64,000 bases of DNA from Flavobacteriales bacterium UBA2669 (GTDB lineage: Bacteria; Bacteroidota; Bacteroidia; Flavobacteriales_E; Vicingaceae): contig DEMN01000012.1 of the NCBI GenBank assembly GCA_002359215.1, forward strand, positions 310,001 to 374,000. Direction: 5' to 3'. Under the pieces are notes generated by a model. The model saw only the letters and a list, made by a program, of their open reading frames with translations. It was not told the origin of the DNA and made no database searches. Shown here in pieces: positions 27,201-36,758 of this stretch (its first letter is position 1; every line of letters starts with the position of its first letter). Position numbers and translations under genes: made by a program.

Positions 27201-28555
27201 ACGGGTTTTATATCAATAGTGGAGATACCTTATATACGTGGAATAAATCGACAAGTACATTAACCTATATAGGTTCAATTACAGCAGGTGACATATTAAG
27301 TATAGAAAGAGAGGGAGGATTAGTAATGTTTAAGAAAAATGATATTTTTATTTCAGAAGTAAGTGTTAATGTTAATAACGAATACAGACTTGATTTTTCT
27401 ATGTATTCTAACCAAGTCAGGATTAAAATTCATGTTATTAATTTTTTATTTTGGCCTAGACCAAAACCTATAATCACCCATTTAAATTGTTACGAATCTT
27501 CTACCGGAGCAATAGATATATTTCTTTCAGGTAATACAAATGGTATAACTGGATTTCAGTGGACTATTCCAAATAGTATGTTTACTTATGCTACTCAAAA
27601 CATTTCAGGACTTGTTCCCGGAGCATATAGATTAACTATTTTTTATGGATCAAGTCTATCACTAAGCCGCACCTATTATGTAGGGTATGAAGTGGAATGG
27701 AAAAATGTTTTTGAAGCTACTACAAATGGAAATTCTATAACAAAAACAACTGCCACTAGTTATGGAACGAGTGGAGCTTCTTCCATAAATGTATTAAGAA
27801 CTAATCAAAGTGGTTGGATAGAATTTAAAGTTCCCCAACATCTGAATAATTTTACGGTAGGTTTTGCTGGTATAGATGCTGATCAAAACCCAAACTCTAT
27901 TGAATACGGACTTACTTTTTTTTATATCCCTTTTGGTACGTTTGGTACATTTAATTTATTTGGAGTTATTGAAAATGGAACTATTGTTCCTAATACTGTT
28001 ACATCTTATAATACAAATGAAGCATTTAAAATAGATTATTATCCATCCGCTAATCCCGTACCAGGAAATTATGGAACAATTACTTATTCGAGAGCACACG
28101 CTGCTTTTTTGAATTGGTACACGATACCTCCACCAAACAATCACGTCTCTACAATCATTAATCCACCTCCGGGCAAGTTTTTATTAGACATAGCATTATC
28201 TGAACAAGGAAAAGGAATAACCGATGTGAACACTTCTTTTGGATGCCCTCCCCCTGGATATGCTATATTGGATAGAAAATTAAATGCAGGGTTTTATTCA
28301 ACAGTAAAACAACACCTGTGGTTTCAATATAACGAAGAATATAGTAACACTTCAGTACTTAATGCAGTGGTATATGGTGAAAATCAAACTGTAGTGCATA
28401 CTATTCCCTCCCAAACCATTACAAAGGTCGGAGCTAATTATTATGATTTAGATTTAACCACGTTATCGCCTGTTTTAAATCCGAATAAATTTTATGTGTT
28501 AGAAGTAACCAATAGTAAAAACGAGAAATTTTTGTTACGATTTCTTTATCAATAA
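24209..28555 (+). CDS. Large FG-GAP (integrin-alpha-like) repeat surface protein
   Basis: The 1448-residue protein starts with a signal peptide and then carries twelve repeats of about 70 residues, each with a calcium-binding core such as 'GDLDGDGxxDIxVGA' and a following 'DDDGGTDRGAxWxLFLNTDGTVKS.QKIS'. They occupy about residues 25-855. Repeats 1-6 and 7-12 correspond one to one, so a six-repeat unit was duplicated. The next 60 residues ('GSIELTPTGGTPPYYYFWDDG') resemble a SprB-type repeat. The remaining 500 residues are beta-rich and unassigned. No T9SS sorting domain is visible at the end, which is unusual for such a protein. FG-GAP propellers act in adhesion. It is probably part of the operon starting with the LytTR gene. 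Confidence 0.82.
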   Translation: MRNSIIYLLGVVLIFSTTNVSTQITELKSYVKISDTSGNFTGVLDNSDNFGGAEGIGDLDGDGIEDIAVAAHLDDDGATDAGAIWILFLNLDGSVKSHQKISNLEGSLGNIFHAQEYVGYDISNLGDLDGDGVVDIAVGAPFSNNSGTNKGTVYILFLNTDGTVKSTQEIRAGVSGFTATIDYNDYFGESITNLGDLDGDGVIDIAVGARGDDDGGSDRGAVYILFLDTDGTVKSYQKISDTQGNFTGTLNYNVRFGSGLENIGDLDGDGVVDIIVGSFWDDDGGTDRGAIWVLFLDTNGTVKSHQKISDTQGGFGGVLDNSDIFGSSNLFLGDVDNDGYANILVTVSGDDDGGTDRGAVWLLNLNTDGTVRDEFKISDSLSTFNGVLSNGDRFGSRISLLGDINNDGILDFVVGAAGTDDGGTDRGAFYIMSFDAAPTEEAFVKNVYKISDTEGGFTGTLDNTDYFGYGIAELGDLDGDGVEDVVVGAVRDGDGVTYAGALWVLFLNTNGTVKSHQKISNLEGGLGNILHYQEYFGFEIENIGDIDGDGVVDIAVGTPLSNNSGTNKGTIYVLFLNTDGTVKSMQEIRAGVAGFTGTIDYNDYLGTSITNLGDLDGDGIVDIAVSARGDDDGGTDRGAVWVLFLDSNATVKSYQKISDTAGGFTGVLDNSDQFGYGVENIGDLNKDGVTDIIVGAIGDDDGGTDRGAVWILFLNTDGTVKSHQKISSTSGNFDGVIDDGDRFGRASLSLGDMDGDGYVNIIVTATSDDDGGTDQGAAWMLNVDNDGVVKSYKKISELQGGFSYDLDNTDLFGINATAIGDIDNDGYLEFVVCSVLDDDGGTDRGAFYIITLNFPFFVNYVTTQETPDTLGSIELTPTGGTPPYYYFWDDGDQSQNRYNLESGLYSVTIVDTLMDSLNLVIPVDVEVQIADSQGVTFNNRYLEKTAATGWGTGKMSFSNVVKGDGSVRVEIINDNKEWAFGYRLSANAQAVYYDSLDYGFYINSGDTLYTWNKSTSTLTYIGSITAGDILSIEREGGLVMFKKNDIFISEVSVNVNNEYRLDFSMYSNQVRIKIHVINFLFWPRPKPIITHLNCYESSTGAIDIFLSGNTNGITGFQWTIPNSMFTYATQNISGLVPGAYRLTIFYGSSLSLSRTYYVGYEVEWKNVFEATTNGNSITKTTATSYGTSGASSINVLRTNQSGWIEFKVPQHLNNFTVGFAGIDADQNPNSIEYGLTFFYIPFGTFGTFNLFGVIENGTIVPNTVTSYNTNEAFKIDYYPSANPVPGNYGTITYSRAHAAFLNWYTIPPPNNHVSTIINPPPGKFLLDIALSEQGKGITDVNTSFGCPPPGYAILDRKLNAGFYSTVKQHLWFQYNEEYSNTSVLNAVVYGENQTVVHTIPSQTITKVGANYYDLDLTTLSPVLNPNKFYVLEVTNSKNEKFLLRFLYQ

Positions 28556-28562
28556 TTAAAAA

Positions 28563-29108
28563 ATGAAAATACAAAACCCTATCATCATTATTTCTTTAGC
28601 AATTATATTGCTTCTAACAGCAGGAGTTACGATTTCTTTATACAGTTCTATAACTCAGCCAAAAATTGCTTATGTTCAAACAGATAAAGTATACAATGAA
28701 TTTATCTATAAAAAAGAGTTAGAAGTGAAGTATGAAGAAGTATTGAGTTACAGAAAGAGAATTCTGGATAGTTTAGAAATACAAATAAATGCCATCTCTG
28801 TCAACATTCAAAATTCAGAGCATAAAAGAGAAGAAAATATCCAAACCTATCAATATTTGGCAATGCAGTATCAAGAGAAAAAAAAGACTTTTGAAGAGGA
28901 TAATCAAAAAATGCTACAAAATTACACAGAACAAATATGGACTCAACTTAATAAATATATAGAAGAATATGGAAATGCTGAGAAAATAGATTTTATCTAT
29001 GGAGCAAATGGTTCTGGCAGTGTAATGCATGCTAATAAAGCGTATGATGAAACAGAAAAATTAATTACTTACGTTAATGAACGTTATCAAGGAGGAGCAT
29101 TAAAATGA
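28563..29108 (+). CDS. OmpH/Skp-like periplasmic protein
   Basis: The 181-residue protein has one N-terminal membrane or signal helix ('PIIIISLAIILLLTAGVTISLY') and then 'PKIAYVQTDKVYNEFIYKKELE', the typical OmpH/Skp opening. A long coiled coil follows (about 45-130), and it ends in 'IDFIYGANGSGSVMHANKAYDETEKLITYVNERYQGG', where OmpH proteins have 'GxGxILYAxxxxDIT'. Skp chaperones hold outer-membrane proteins in the periplasm. Its place between two giant secreted proteins suggests a dedicated chaperone; this is inference. It starts 7 bases after the FG-GAP gene and overlaps the next gene by four bases (ATGA). Confidence 0.78.
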   Translation: MKIQNPIIIISLAIILLLTAGVTISLYSSITQPKIAYVQTDKVYNEFIYKKELEVKYEEVLSYRKRILDSLEIQINAISVNIQNSEHKREENIQTYQYLAMQYQEKKKTFEEDNQKMLQNYTEQIWTQLNKYIEEYGNAEKIDFIYGANGSGSVMHANKAYDETEKLITYVNERYQGGALK

Positions 29109-29710
29109 GTAAGACAAAATATTATATATTAATTTTTTGGAGTAGCATAATGTTATTGTCCTGTGCACAAAAAGAAGTAACAGTAGGTGAATATTTGAAT
29201 TGGGTTAAAAATCCTGAAAATGGACTTGTTGTGAGTAAAGAATTTGAAAATTACAAAATTAGCCTGTTTTATAAACCTGTTGAATTCATTGCTATTAATG
29301 AACAAAGGACAACATCTATAGACACTACAGTTTTTTTTAATCGTTTAAAACAATTGGAGGAATTCCAATATTACACCTTAAAAATAGAAAGTTTAACAGG
29401 GGAAGATGTATTGAAAACAAACATTTCAACAGAGCAGGAATATTTTGATAGGCTGTATTATTTCACGGATGTGCTTGAGTATGATTTGATGTTAGAAGAA
29501 AACAAGGATACCTTATCCTGTCAATTATGTCATTTTGAACGAAATTATGGTGTTGCACCTTATAACAATATAGATTTAGGCTTTATGAGTTCCGAAATAC
29601 AAACAGACAAAACACTTGTTTTTAATGATCAAGTATTGGGGCTCGGAAAAATCAAACTCAAAATAGCTAAAAAAGACATTGATAATATACCTAAAATAAA
29701 ACTTAATTAA
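29105..29710 (+). CDS. Lipoprotein of unknown function
   Basis: The 201-residue protein has a lipoprotein signal with a lipobox ('SIMLLSCAQKE', Cys about residue 20). The mature part has no motif I recognise; a Cys pair 'CQLCHF' lies near residue 140. Translational coupling to the OmpH-like gene (ATGA overlap) and one base of space to the next Rhs-like gene show that it belongs with the large secreted protein, perhaps as an accessory in export or surface attachment. Confidence 0.7.
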   Translation: MSKTKYYILIFWSSIMLLSCAQKEVTVGEYLNWVKNPENGLVVSKEFENYKISLFYKPVEFIAINEQRTTSIDTTVFFNRLKQLEEFQYYTLKIESLTGEDVLKTNISTEQEYFDRLYYFTDVLEYDLMLEENKDTLSCQLCHFERNYGVAPYNNIDLGFMSSEIQTDKTLVFNDQVLGLGKIKLKIAKKDIDNIPKIKLN

Positions 29711-29711
29711 T

Positions 29712-32700
29712 ATGCTAGTTCAAATAGTAACCAAAAAAAGATTCAAAGTATTAGCCATTTTTATGGCAGTTAATATACTGGCTCAAATAGGATTTCCATC
29801 TGTTGCCTTTGCACTTACTAGTGGACCTTCACAGCCTGAAGCAGCTAGTTTTGAACCTATAAATACTAACCAAATGGTAGATTTATTTACAGGAGATTTT
29901 ACCTATAATATTTCTTTATTGAACGTACCCGGACCTAACGGGGGGTATCCTATTAATTTAGCCTACCACGCAGGAATAGGAATGGAGCAGGAGGCAAGTT
30001 GGGTTGGATTGGGATGGAACATTAACCCGGGAGCTATAAACCGTAATTTGCGTGGCATACCCGATGATTTTAGTGGTGATCAAATTGAAAAAACGGTACA
30101 CATGAAACCACAAAGGAGAATGACTTTTGGTGTTGCAGCACCTGTCAATATTGAACTTTTAGGTTTTGATGCATTAAAAGGAGTTAATTTGAGTTTATCT
30201 AGTTCTATTTACTATGATAATTATAAAGGAATAGGTCAAAATACGGGCATTAATTTATCAACATCAGTAGCACTCGGGTCTGCTGGTGCTATGCAAGGCT
30301 CATTAGGTATTTCTATGGATTCCAAAGAGGGTATTGGAGTGAGCCCTTCTTTAAGTTTCGCAGGAAAAATTAAAGGAGAGGCATTTGGGTTTGAAACGGG
30401 ATTAAATTACAATTCGAGACAAGGGCTTCAAAACATTACATTTGGAGCTAATATCAAGGGTTTTGGTCTAGTTGCCAGTAGTGATGGATCCTCTATGTCT
30501 TATTCTGGTTCATATAAAAAATTCTCTGCAAAAGTTGGAGCTGGTACAAGTTTTTCAGCATCAACTTATATTCCTACTATGGACATGCCAAGAGGGACTT
30601 ATTCTGTTGATTTTGACATGAAATTAGGAGTAGATCTTTTTAATGTAGAAACTTCTCCGATAAACTTTTTTGTTAAATATTCTGAAAATAAAATCACGCA
30701 AAATACGGTTTCTTTTGGCAGTTATGGGTTATTATATGCACAATTTAACAGCAATAAAACTACCTTAGGTGATTTTAACAGAGAAAAAGATATTCCTATA
30801 GATAAAAACAATAAAAATTTACCTATTCCCTCTGCTACTTATGATGTATTTTCAATAACAGGACAGGGAACAGGGGGAGCATTTAGAACCTATCGTTCAG
30901 ACATAGGAGTGTTTACCGACCCTAAAATAGAAACTACCAGTGGTGGTGTTGGATTTGGAGTAGAAAGTAATATATTAACACCACCTCCTCCGGCCCCTTG
31001 GTATATTAAAACCGGTTTTAATCCAGGTTTAAGTGTTATTCGAAGTTATTCAGGTAAATGGAAAAACCATAATAATGCAGTAACTAATTATTACAAATTT
31101 AAAATTCCCAGTTCTGATGATCTTTATGAACCTGCTTATTTTAGAGTATTGGGAGAAACCGTATTAACGGAACCATTTGCAGGTGGAGACCAAAATAACA
31201 ATGAATTGCCTTTTCGTTTTGAACTAGGAAAAACGTGGGATAAAATTACGTCTGTACCTAAGGTGAAAAATATTATTGAAACAGCTACCGGATCAAGAGC
31301 ACAATTAACTGAACCTGCCGTTCTTTCAAAACGACAAACCCGTGTACAAAGTATAGAGTATCTTACTAGAAATGATAAAACAAATGAACTATATACTAGC
31401 AATTCACCAAATGATATAACAGATTATAGTCCTGCTACTCCCTATAATCCGAATAAATCCCATCATATAGGTGAAATTTCTGTTGTAAATCCGGATGGCA
31501 ATCGTTATGTATATGATTTGCCAGCATACAACACTGCTCAAGAAGATGTAACATTTTCTGTAGATAATGTTACAAATTCTACTGATAGAACTAGAAGTTA
31601 TGTGCCAACTGGTTCATATCCAGACAACTCACCATCTAATAATAAAGGCTTATCCAACCTGTATTCAAAAACGGCAACACCAGCTTATGCACATTCTTAT
31701 TTATTAACCGAAGTATTGTCTGCCGATTATGTGGACTTAACCAATGATGGACCTACTGATGACGATTTGGGTTACTGGGTAAAGTTTAATTACATTAAAC
31801 AAGATAATTTATTTAAGTGGCGAGCTCCCTACGAAACGAATAAAGGAAACAATATTGAAGGAAAAATCACCAATGATATGGATGATATGTCCGGGTATTC
31901 CTATGGAGAAAAAGAAATGGTTTACTTGGAATCTATAGAAACCAAAACGCATACTGCTAAATTTACGTTGAGTCAACGAGAGGATGGATTAGGGGTAAAT
32001 AATCCAAATGGAGGAGTAAACACAAGTGATAAGCTACTTAAATTAGATGTCATTACACTTTATAATAAGTCAGCACCTAGCCAACCTATTAAATCTGTTC
32101 ATTTTAAATATGATTACAGTTTGTGCCCTGGTACACCAAACTCAATAGCTAGTGGAGGAGGAAAATTAACCTTAACCCATGTTTGGTTCAAATACTATAA
32201 AAATACCAAAAAAGGAGAATTAAGCCCTTATGAGTTCACTTATGGAGATGTAAATCACGATGGAAGTCAGATAATTAACCCTCCTTATAATATCAATGAA
32301 ATTGATCGATGGGGAAATTATCAGGCTCAGGGACCTTTTAAAGAAATTTCAACCAGCAATTATTTATCTCCAAATTTTAATCAACCTTATTGCAATCAGT
32401 TTGATGATTATACTGATAGAAATGCAGATGCTTCTGCATGGAACCTTACTAAAGTAGTTATGCCTTCAGGAGGAGCGTTAACGATAGATTATGAATCGGA
32501 CGATTATGCCTATGTCCAGAATAGAAAAGCCGCCCAAATGTATCGGATAATAGGTACAGGAAAGGCTGATGGTATTCTTGATAACAACCTTACCCGAGAC
32601 GATCAGCGTATCTATATTGAATTGGATAGGGAGGTCAATTTAACAGAATTAGCTGAATATGTTTCAGGGATAGAACAAATCTATTTTAAAGCGTACATGA

Positions 32701-35700
32701 AGTTAAAAAAACCTAAAGATTTTCCGGGTAACCCTACAGCTGTTGATTATGTAGAAGGTTATGCCAAGTATGGAGGTTCTTACGGATTATATCAACCTTC
32801 CGGAGGGGTAAGCAGTAAAGCGTGGATAAAAGTAAATAATGTACCTCCACATCAAGTCATACAATCTACCATTAACCCAATAAAAATGGCGGGATTGAGA
32901 GAATTGCGTTATAATAGGGATGATTTGGTTTCAGGACAAAATACAGGGTTGGCAGCTGTAAATTCTATGATGTCTATAGCGACTGTTGTGCCTAGTCTTA
33001 TAGGAACAGTATTAAATTCTCTTCAGATGCTTGCAGGATTCTATAACTATGGAATTATGGCAGGATGGTGTGATGAAATAGAAGTGAATAGTAATACCTA
33101 TCCTTCTTATATTCGATTAAACAATACTTCAGGAAAAAAATATGGAGGAGGTTGTAGGGTGAAAGAAATTAAATTAAATGATAATTGGGATGAACTGAAT
33201 AATGACGCTATTTTCAAGTCTAGCAGTTATGGTCAAAGTTATAATTATACACTGGAAGATAGAATAACCAGTTCAGGCGTTGCAGAATATGAACCTTTAA
33301 TAGGTGGTGAAGAAAATCCATTTCGCCAACCTGTTCGATTTAGCAACGACCGATTAATTATAAAAGACAATGGTTTGATGTTGGAAGAACCATTTAATGA
33401 GAACTTATTTCCTTCTGCCAATGTGGGTTACAGTAGAGTTACGGTAAGAAACATAGAACAGGAACATGGAGGAACAAAAGTTAAAAAGGCGGTAAGTGGT
33501 ATTATTGTCAATGAATTTTATACTGCACGAGATTTTCCTGTATATACCAATAAAACAGGAGTGGATTATGAAGGTTACAATTTATCTATTCCTATTCCAT
33601 TTATAGGTAGTTATGATCATCATAATAATGGATATTCACAAGGGTATTCTATAGAATTAAATAACATGCATGGAAAACCGTATAGCGTACAGACCTATAC
33701 CTTACCTCTAGACCCTTTTGATCCGAATAACCCTACTGATCCACATGATCCTATGCCTGGAGATCCCGGAGTAGAACCTGTTGCCGCAACTTTTTATCAT
33801 TACAAAACGCAACAACCTTTTGTACGAAACAAGCCTTCAGGAAATAAACTAAGCAATACAGTAGCTGTACTTACGGGTGATGCAAAAGTTATTGATAATG
33901 TAGAAATAGGGAAATACATAGAAACCTACATTGATATGCGAGAAAATAAAACAAACATTATATCAGGAGATGTTCAAATAAATAATGCCTTGAATATTTA
34001 TTGGATTATTGTATTAGGAGTCCCTGTTCCTATTCCTATTCCCATTCCTACGGTAATACCTTCTATTAGTAATTCTCACTCTATGTTCCGGTCAGTAGCT
34101 ACCAATAAGATAATTACCCGTAATGGTATTTTGGATAGTCAGGTTACCACAAAAGAAGGAGCAAAAACCATTACCGAAAACATCTACTATGATGCCCGTA
34201 CAGGTACTCCTTTACTTACCACTACTACGAATGATTTTGATAAACCTATTTATGATTACACTTATGCAGCGCATTGGGAACATGAAGGAATGCGTGGGGC
34301 TTACCAAAATGTAGGAGCAACTGTTACCGACTATACTTCTTCTCCTTTTGTTCGTCCGGGTGATGAATTAATTGATCTTAATACAGGGTTCAGGTATTGG
34401 GTAGAAGAAAATGGTACCCTAAAAGATAAAAATGGAATAGCTGCAACACCAACTGTTCCAGGGCTTTTCAAAATTGCTCGTTCGGGTTACCGAAACCAAC
34501 AATCAGTACCTACAGGAAGTATTATTTCACTATCTAACCCTATAGCAGAAAGAAAATTCCCATTATTTGATGAGATAAATAATTTCACTAAATCGGCTCC
34601 TGTAGCGCCTGATTATATTTTAATCGGAGATTTAGGGTTTAATGATTGTTTAAATAACAAACCCTATACTGGCATTAAAATAACTATTTCGCCAACTAAT
34701 CGATTAATTATTAACTCCGATTTATCTGATAATAAAATTTGTGGAGGAGGAGAGACAAACGAAGCTTTCATACTTTTCGATCCTTCTGTTGATTTAACAA
34801 CTTCCGCTAATTTTGATGTTACCACTATGATATTGACCAAACATGGCAATGAAGTAAAAGCAGTAGATGGTAGTGGTAAAACAATATGGGGCGAATTGTT
34901 AAATGCCGAATGTTTAAATGAATGTATAGATGGAGTGTTACATGCAAGTGCTACCAAATACAGTTCTTCTTGGAACATTAATTATGCTGATGCTGTTCCT
35001 AGTTCATCATTACCTCTTAATACGACAAGATTTGGAGCAGAAAATATCTGGCGTACACATCAAAATTTTGTGTTTGATATTGATAGAAAGCAAACCAATC
35101 CGGCTCCTGCCCCTTTGTTAATTAGCAATACACAAACAGGTATAGATGGTACCTATGAAAGTTTTGGATTATTTAATTGGTTGTCTTCAGCACCAAATGA
35201 AAAATGGATTAAAGCCAATCAGGTAAATCAATACAGCCCTTATGGATTTGAATTAGAAAACCAAGATGCACTAAACATTAAATCAGCAGCGATGTATGGA
35301 TATAATAATTCAGTGGTAACGGCAGTAGCTTCTAACACCGATTACAGAGAGTTGGCTTTTGATGGTTTTGAGGATTACATAGGTGTTTATACGAATCCAA
35401 CTTCTCCTAATTATGGGCATATCGAATTTGGAGGAACCCACCAATTAGTAATGACTGAGGCACACACAGGAAATGTATCTATGGAAATTACGAGTACAAA
35501 TAAAGCAACATTTACCAACCCTGTAGGTACATCTTTATTAAACACCTCTTTTACTCCGAGTGTTAATGAAGAATACTATTTTAGTTCGTGGGTTAAATTA
35601 GGTGCTAACGCATCAGCTATACTTACATTAACTGATGGAGTTAACCCTATACAAATTTTAACTTCTTCGTCACAACAAAAAATTGAAGGATGGCAACGCT

Positions 35701-36008
35701 TAGAAGGGAAATTTGCTATAGATGCAGCTGCAACTACTATTACTATTGAAATTGAAGCCGTTGGGGGAACAATTTATTTAGACGATGTGCGTGTGCAACC
35801 TTTTATAAGCAATATGAAAACCTTTGTATATGACCCCGCAACACTTTGGCTAAAAGCAGAATTAGACGATAGAAATTATGCCACCATTTATAGCTATGAT
35901 GAAGAAGGTAGCTTGGTTCAAATAAAGAAAGAAACCAAAGATGGGATGCGAACCATTGTGTCTAACAGAAAAAATGTACAACGAAATCCGGTTGGAATAC
36001 AACCATAA
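29712..36008 (+). CDS. Giant Rhs/YD-type secreted protein without a variable toxin tip
   Basis: The 2098-residue protein opens with an export signal (about 10-37) and then 'NTNQMVDLFTGDFTYNISLLNVPGPNGGYPINLAYHAGIGMEQEASWVGLGWNINPGAINR', the N-terminal signature of large Bacteroidota Rhs-associated proteins (TcB/SpvB-like in spirit). It contains beta-rich regions, a Pro-rich linker ('DPFDPNNPTDPHDPMPGDPG', about 1335) and a Pro-Ile run ('VPVPIPIPIPTVIP'). It ends in 'YDPATLWLKAELDDRNYATIYSYDEEGSLVQIKKETKDG', a YD-type closing unit, so there is no added toxin domain. With the second Rhs gene it could form a two-part cocoon like TcB-TcC; this is inference. It starts one base after the lipoprotein gene. 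Confidence 0.75.
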   Translation: MLVQIVTKKRFKVLAIFMAVNILAQIGFPSVAFALTSGPSQPEAASFEPINTNQMVDLFTGDFTYNISLLNVPGPNGGYPINLAYHAGIGMEQEASWVGLGWNINPGAINRNLRGIPDDFSGDQIEKTVHMKPQRRMTFGVAAPVNIELLGFDALKGVNLSLSSSIYYDNYKGIGQNTGINLSTSVALGSAGAMQGSLGISMDSKEGIGVSPSLSFAGKIKGEAFGFETGLNYNSRQGLQNITFGANIKGFGLVASSDGSSMSYSGSYKKFSAKVGAGTSFSASTYIPTMDMPRGTYSVDFDMKLGVDLFNVETSPINFFVKYSENKITQNTVSFGSYGLLYAQFNSNKTTLGDFNREKDIPIDKNNKNLPIPSATYDVFSITGQGTGGAFRTYRSDIGVFTDPKIETTSGGVGFGVESNILTPPPPAPWYIKTGFNPGLSVIRSYSGKWKNHNNAVTNYYKFKIPSSDDLYEPAYFRVLGETVLTEPFAGGDQNNNELPFRFELGKTWDKITSVPKVKNIIETATGSRAQLTEPAVLSKRQTRVQSIEYLTRNDKTNELYTSNSPNDITDYSPATPYNPNKSHHIGEISVVNPDGNRYVYDLPAYNTAQEDVTFSVDNVTNSTDRTRSYVPTGSYPDNSPSNNKGLSNLYSKTATPAYAHSYLLTEVLSADYVDLTNDGPTDDDLGYWVKFNYIKQDNLFKWRAPYETNKGNNIEGKITNDMDDMSGYSYGEKEMVYLESIETKTHTAKFTLSQREDGLGVNNPNGGVNTSDKLLKLDVITLYNKSAPSQPIKSVHFKYDYSLCPGTPNSIASGGGKLTLTHVWFKYYKNTKKGELSPYEFTYGDVNHDGSQIINPPYNINEIDRWGNYQAQGPFKEISTSNYLSPNFNQPYCNQFDDYTDRNADASAWNLTKVVMPSGGALTIDYESDDYAYVQNRKAAQMYRIIGTGKADGILDNNLTRDDQRIYIELDREVNLTELAEYVSGIEQIYFKAYMKLKKPKDFPGNPTAVDYVEGYAKYGGSYGLYQPSGGVSSKAWIKVNNVPPHQVIQSTINPIKMAGLRELRYNRDDLVSGQNTGLAAVNSMMSIATVVPSLIGTVLNSLQMLAGFYNYGIMAGWCDEIEVNSNTYPSYIRLNNTSGKKYGGGCRVKEIKLNDNWDELNNDAIFKSSSYGQSYNYTLEDRITSSGVAEYEPLIGGEENPFRQPVRFSNDRLIIKDNGLMLEEPFNENLFPSANVGYSRVTVRNIEQEHGGTKVKKAVSGIIVNEFYTARDFPVYTNKTGVDYEGYNLSIPIPFIGSYDHHNNGYSQGYSIELNNMHGKPYSVQTYTLPLDPFDPNNPTDPHDPMPGDPGVEPVAATFYHYKTQQPFVRNKPSGNKLSNTVAVLTGDAKVIDNVEIGKYIETYIDMRENKTNIISGDVQINNALNIYWIIVLGVPVPIPIPIPTVIPSISNSHSMFRSVATNKIITRNGILDSQVTTKEGAKTITENIYYDARTGTPLLTTTTNDFDKPIYDYTYAAHWEHEGMRGAYQNVGATVTDYTSSPFVRPGDELIDLNTGFRYWVEENGTLKDKNGIAATPTVPGLFKIARSGYRNQQSVPTGSIISLSNPIAERKFPLFDEINNFTKSAPVAPDYILIGDLGFNDCLNNKPYTGIKITISPTNRLIINSDLSDNKICGGGETNEAFILFDPSVDLTTSANFDVTTMILTKHGNEVKAVDGSGKTIWGELLNAECLNECIDGVLHASATKYSSSWNINYADAVPSSSLPLNTTRFGAENIWRTHQNFVFDIDRKQTNPAPAPLLISNTQTGIDGTYESFGLFNWLSSAPNEKWIKANQVNQYSPYGFELENQDALNIKSAAMYGYNNSVVTAVASNTDYRELAFDGFEDYIGVYTNPTSPNYGHIEFGGTHQLVMTEAHTGNVSMEITSTNKATFTNPVGTSLLNTSFTPSVNEEYYFSSWVKLGANASAILTLTDGVNPIQILTSSSQQKIEGWQRLEGKFAIDAAATTITIEIEAVGGTIYLDDVRVQPFISNMKTFVYDPATLWLKAELDDRNYATIYSYDEEGSLVQIKKETKDGMRTIVSNRKNVQRNPVGIQP

Positions 36009-36018
36009 AAAAATAAGT

Positions 36019-36738
36019 ATGCAGTATAAATTTTATTACATATCGCTTACCCCCTTAAAGAGAATGGTTCTTTTACTGTTTTTTCTAGGTGGTTTTGCAG
36101 TAGCATTTTCTCAAAATTATAAGGATGACATTATTAAATTAAATGAAAAATACCAAGATGTTTCCTTTAAAATGAATGTTGAAATGAAAATTTCATATAG
36201 GAATACCACTGAACCTAGCGTTGTAGAGAAAGGAATTGTAAAAAAACAACAAGATAATTATTATTCAGACTTTGGAGATAAAATTACCTTAAAGAACAAA
36301 AAGTATAATGTAATGGCTTTGAAAAATGAAAAGCTACTTGTTTATATGGAAATAGCAACTAATGCTACCAATTTAAACCATGAGCAAATGGATTATCTAA
36401 CGCTTTTTAAAACAGATACAAATAACTTGGATAACCACATCAAATTGATAGCCTCTTCCAAAGAAAGTAAAACCTATGAAATTCATTTAGGGCATAATGG
36501 AATTGAAAAAATGCACCTTAAAATGTCGGCTGAATATGTGATGCAACAAGTTACTTATTTTTATGAAAAGTCAGATGAAAACCCGATAAAAGAAGTAGTA
36601 ATAACTTATAGCAATGTGGTACTTAATCCTAAATTTTCGGTGAGTGAATTTAGTGAAAAACAATTTTTTACTATCAAAAATAACAAAGCAATAGGCAGTG
36701 AAAAATTTAAAGATTATACCTTACAAAAACAAAATTAA
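36019..36738 (+). CDS. Secreted protein of unknown function between two Rhs genes
   Basis: The 239-residue protein starts at ATG 36019, ten bases after the first Rhs gene. A signal peptide (about 15-38, 'MVLLLFFLGGFAVAFSQ') precedes a lysine-rich beta/alpha chain with 'VSFKMNVEMKISYRN' and 'KLLVYMEIATNATNLN', which faintly resembles outer-membrane lipoprotein-carrier folds. I do not recognise a family. Its fixed position between two giant secreted proteins suggests a periplasmic helper. Confidence 0.6.
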   Translation: MQYKFYYISLTPLKRMVLLLFFLGGFAVAFSQNYKDDIIKLNEKYQDVSFKMNVEMKISYRNTTEPSVVEKGIVKKQQDNYYSDFGDKITLKNKKYNVMALKNEKLLVYMEIATNATNLNHEQMDYLTLFKTDTNNLDNHIKLIASSKESKTYEIHLGHNGIEKMHLKMSAEYVMQQVTYFYEKSDENPIKEVVITYSNVVLNPKFSVSEFSEKQFFTIKNNKAIGSEKFKDYTLQKQN

Positions 36739-36758
36739 CACAATAATATAATACTATC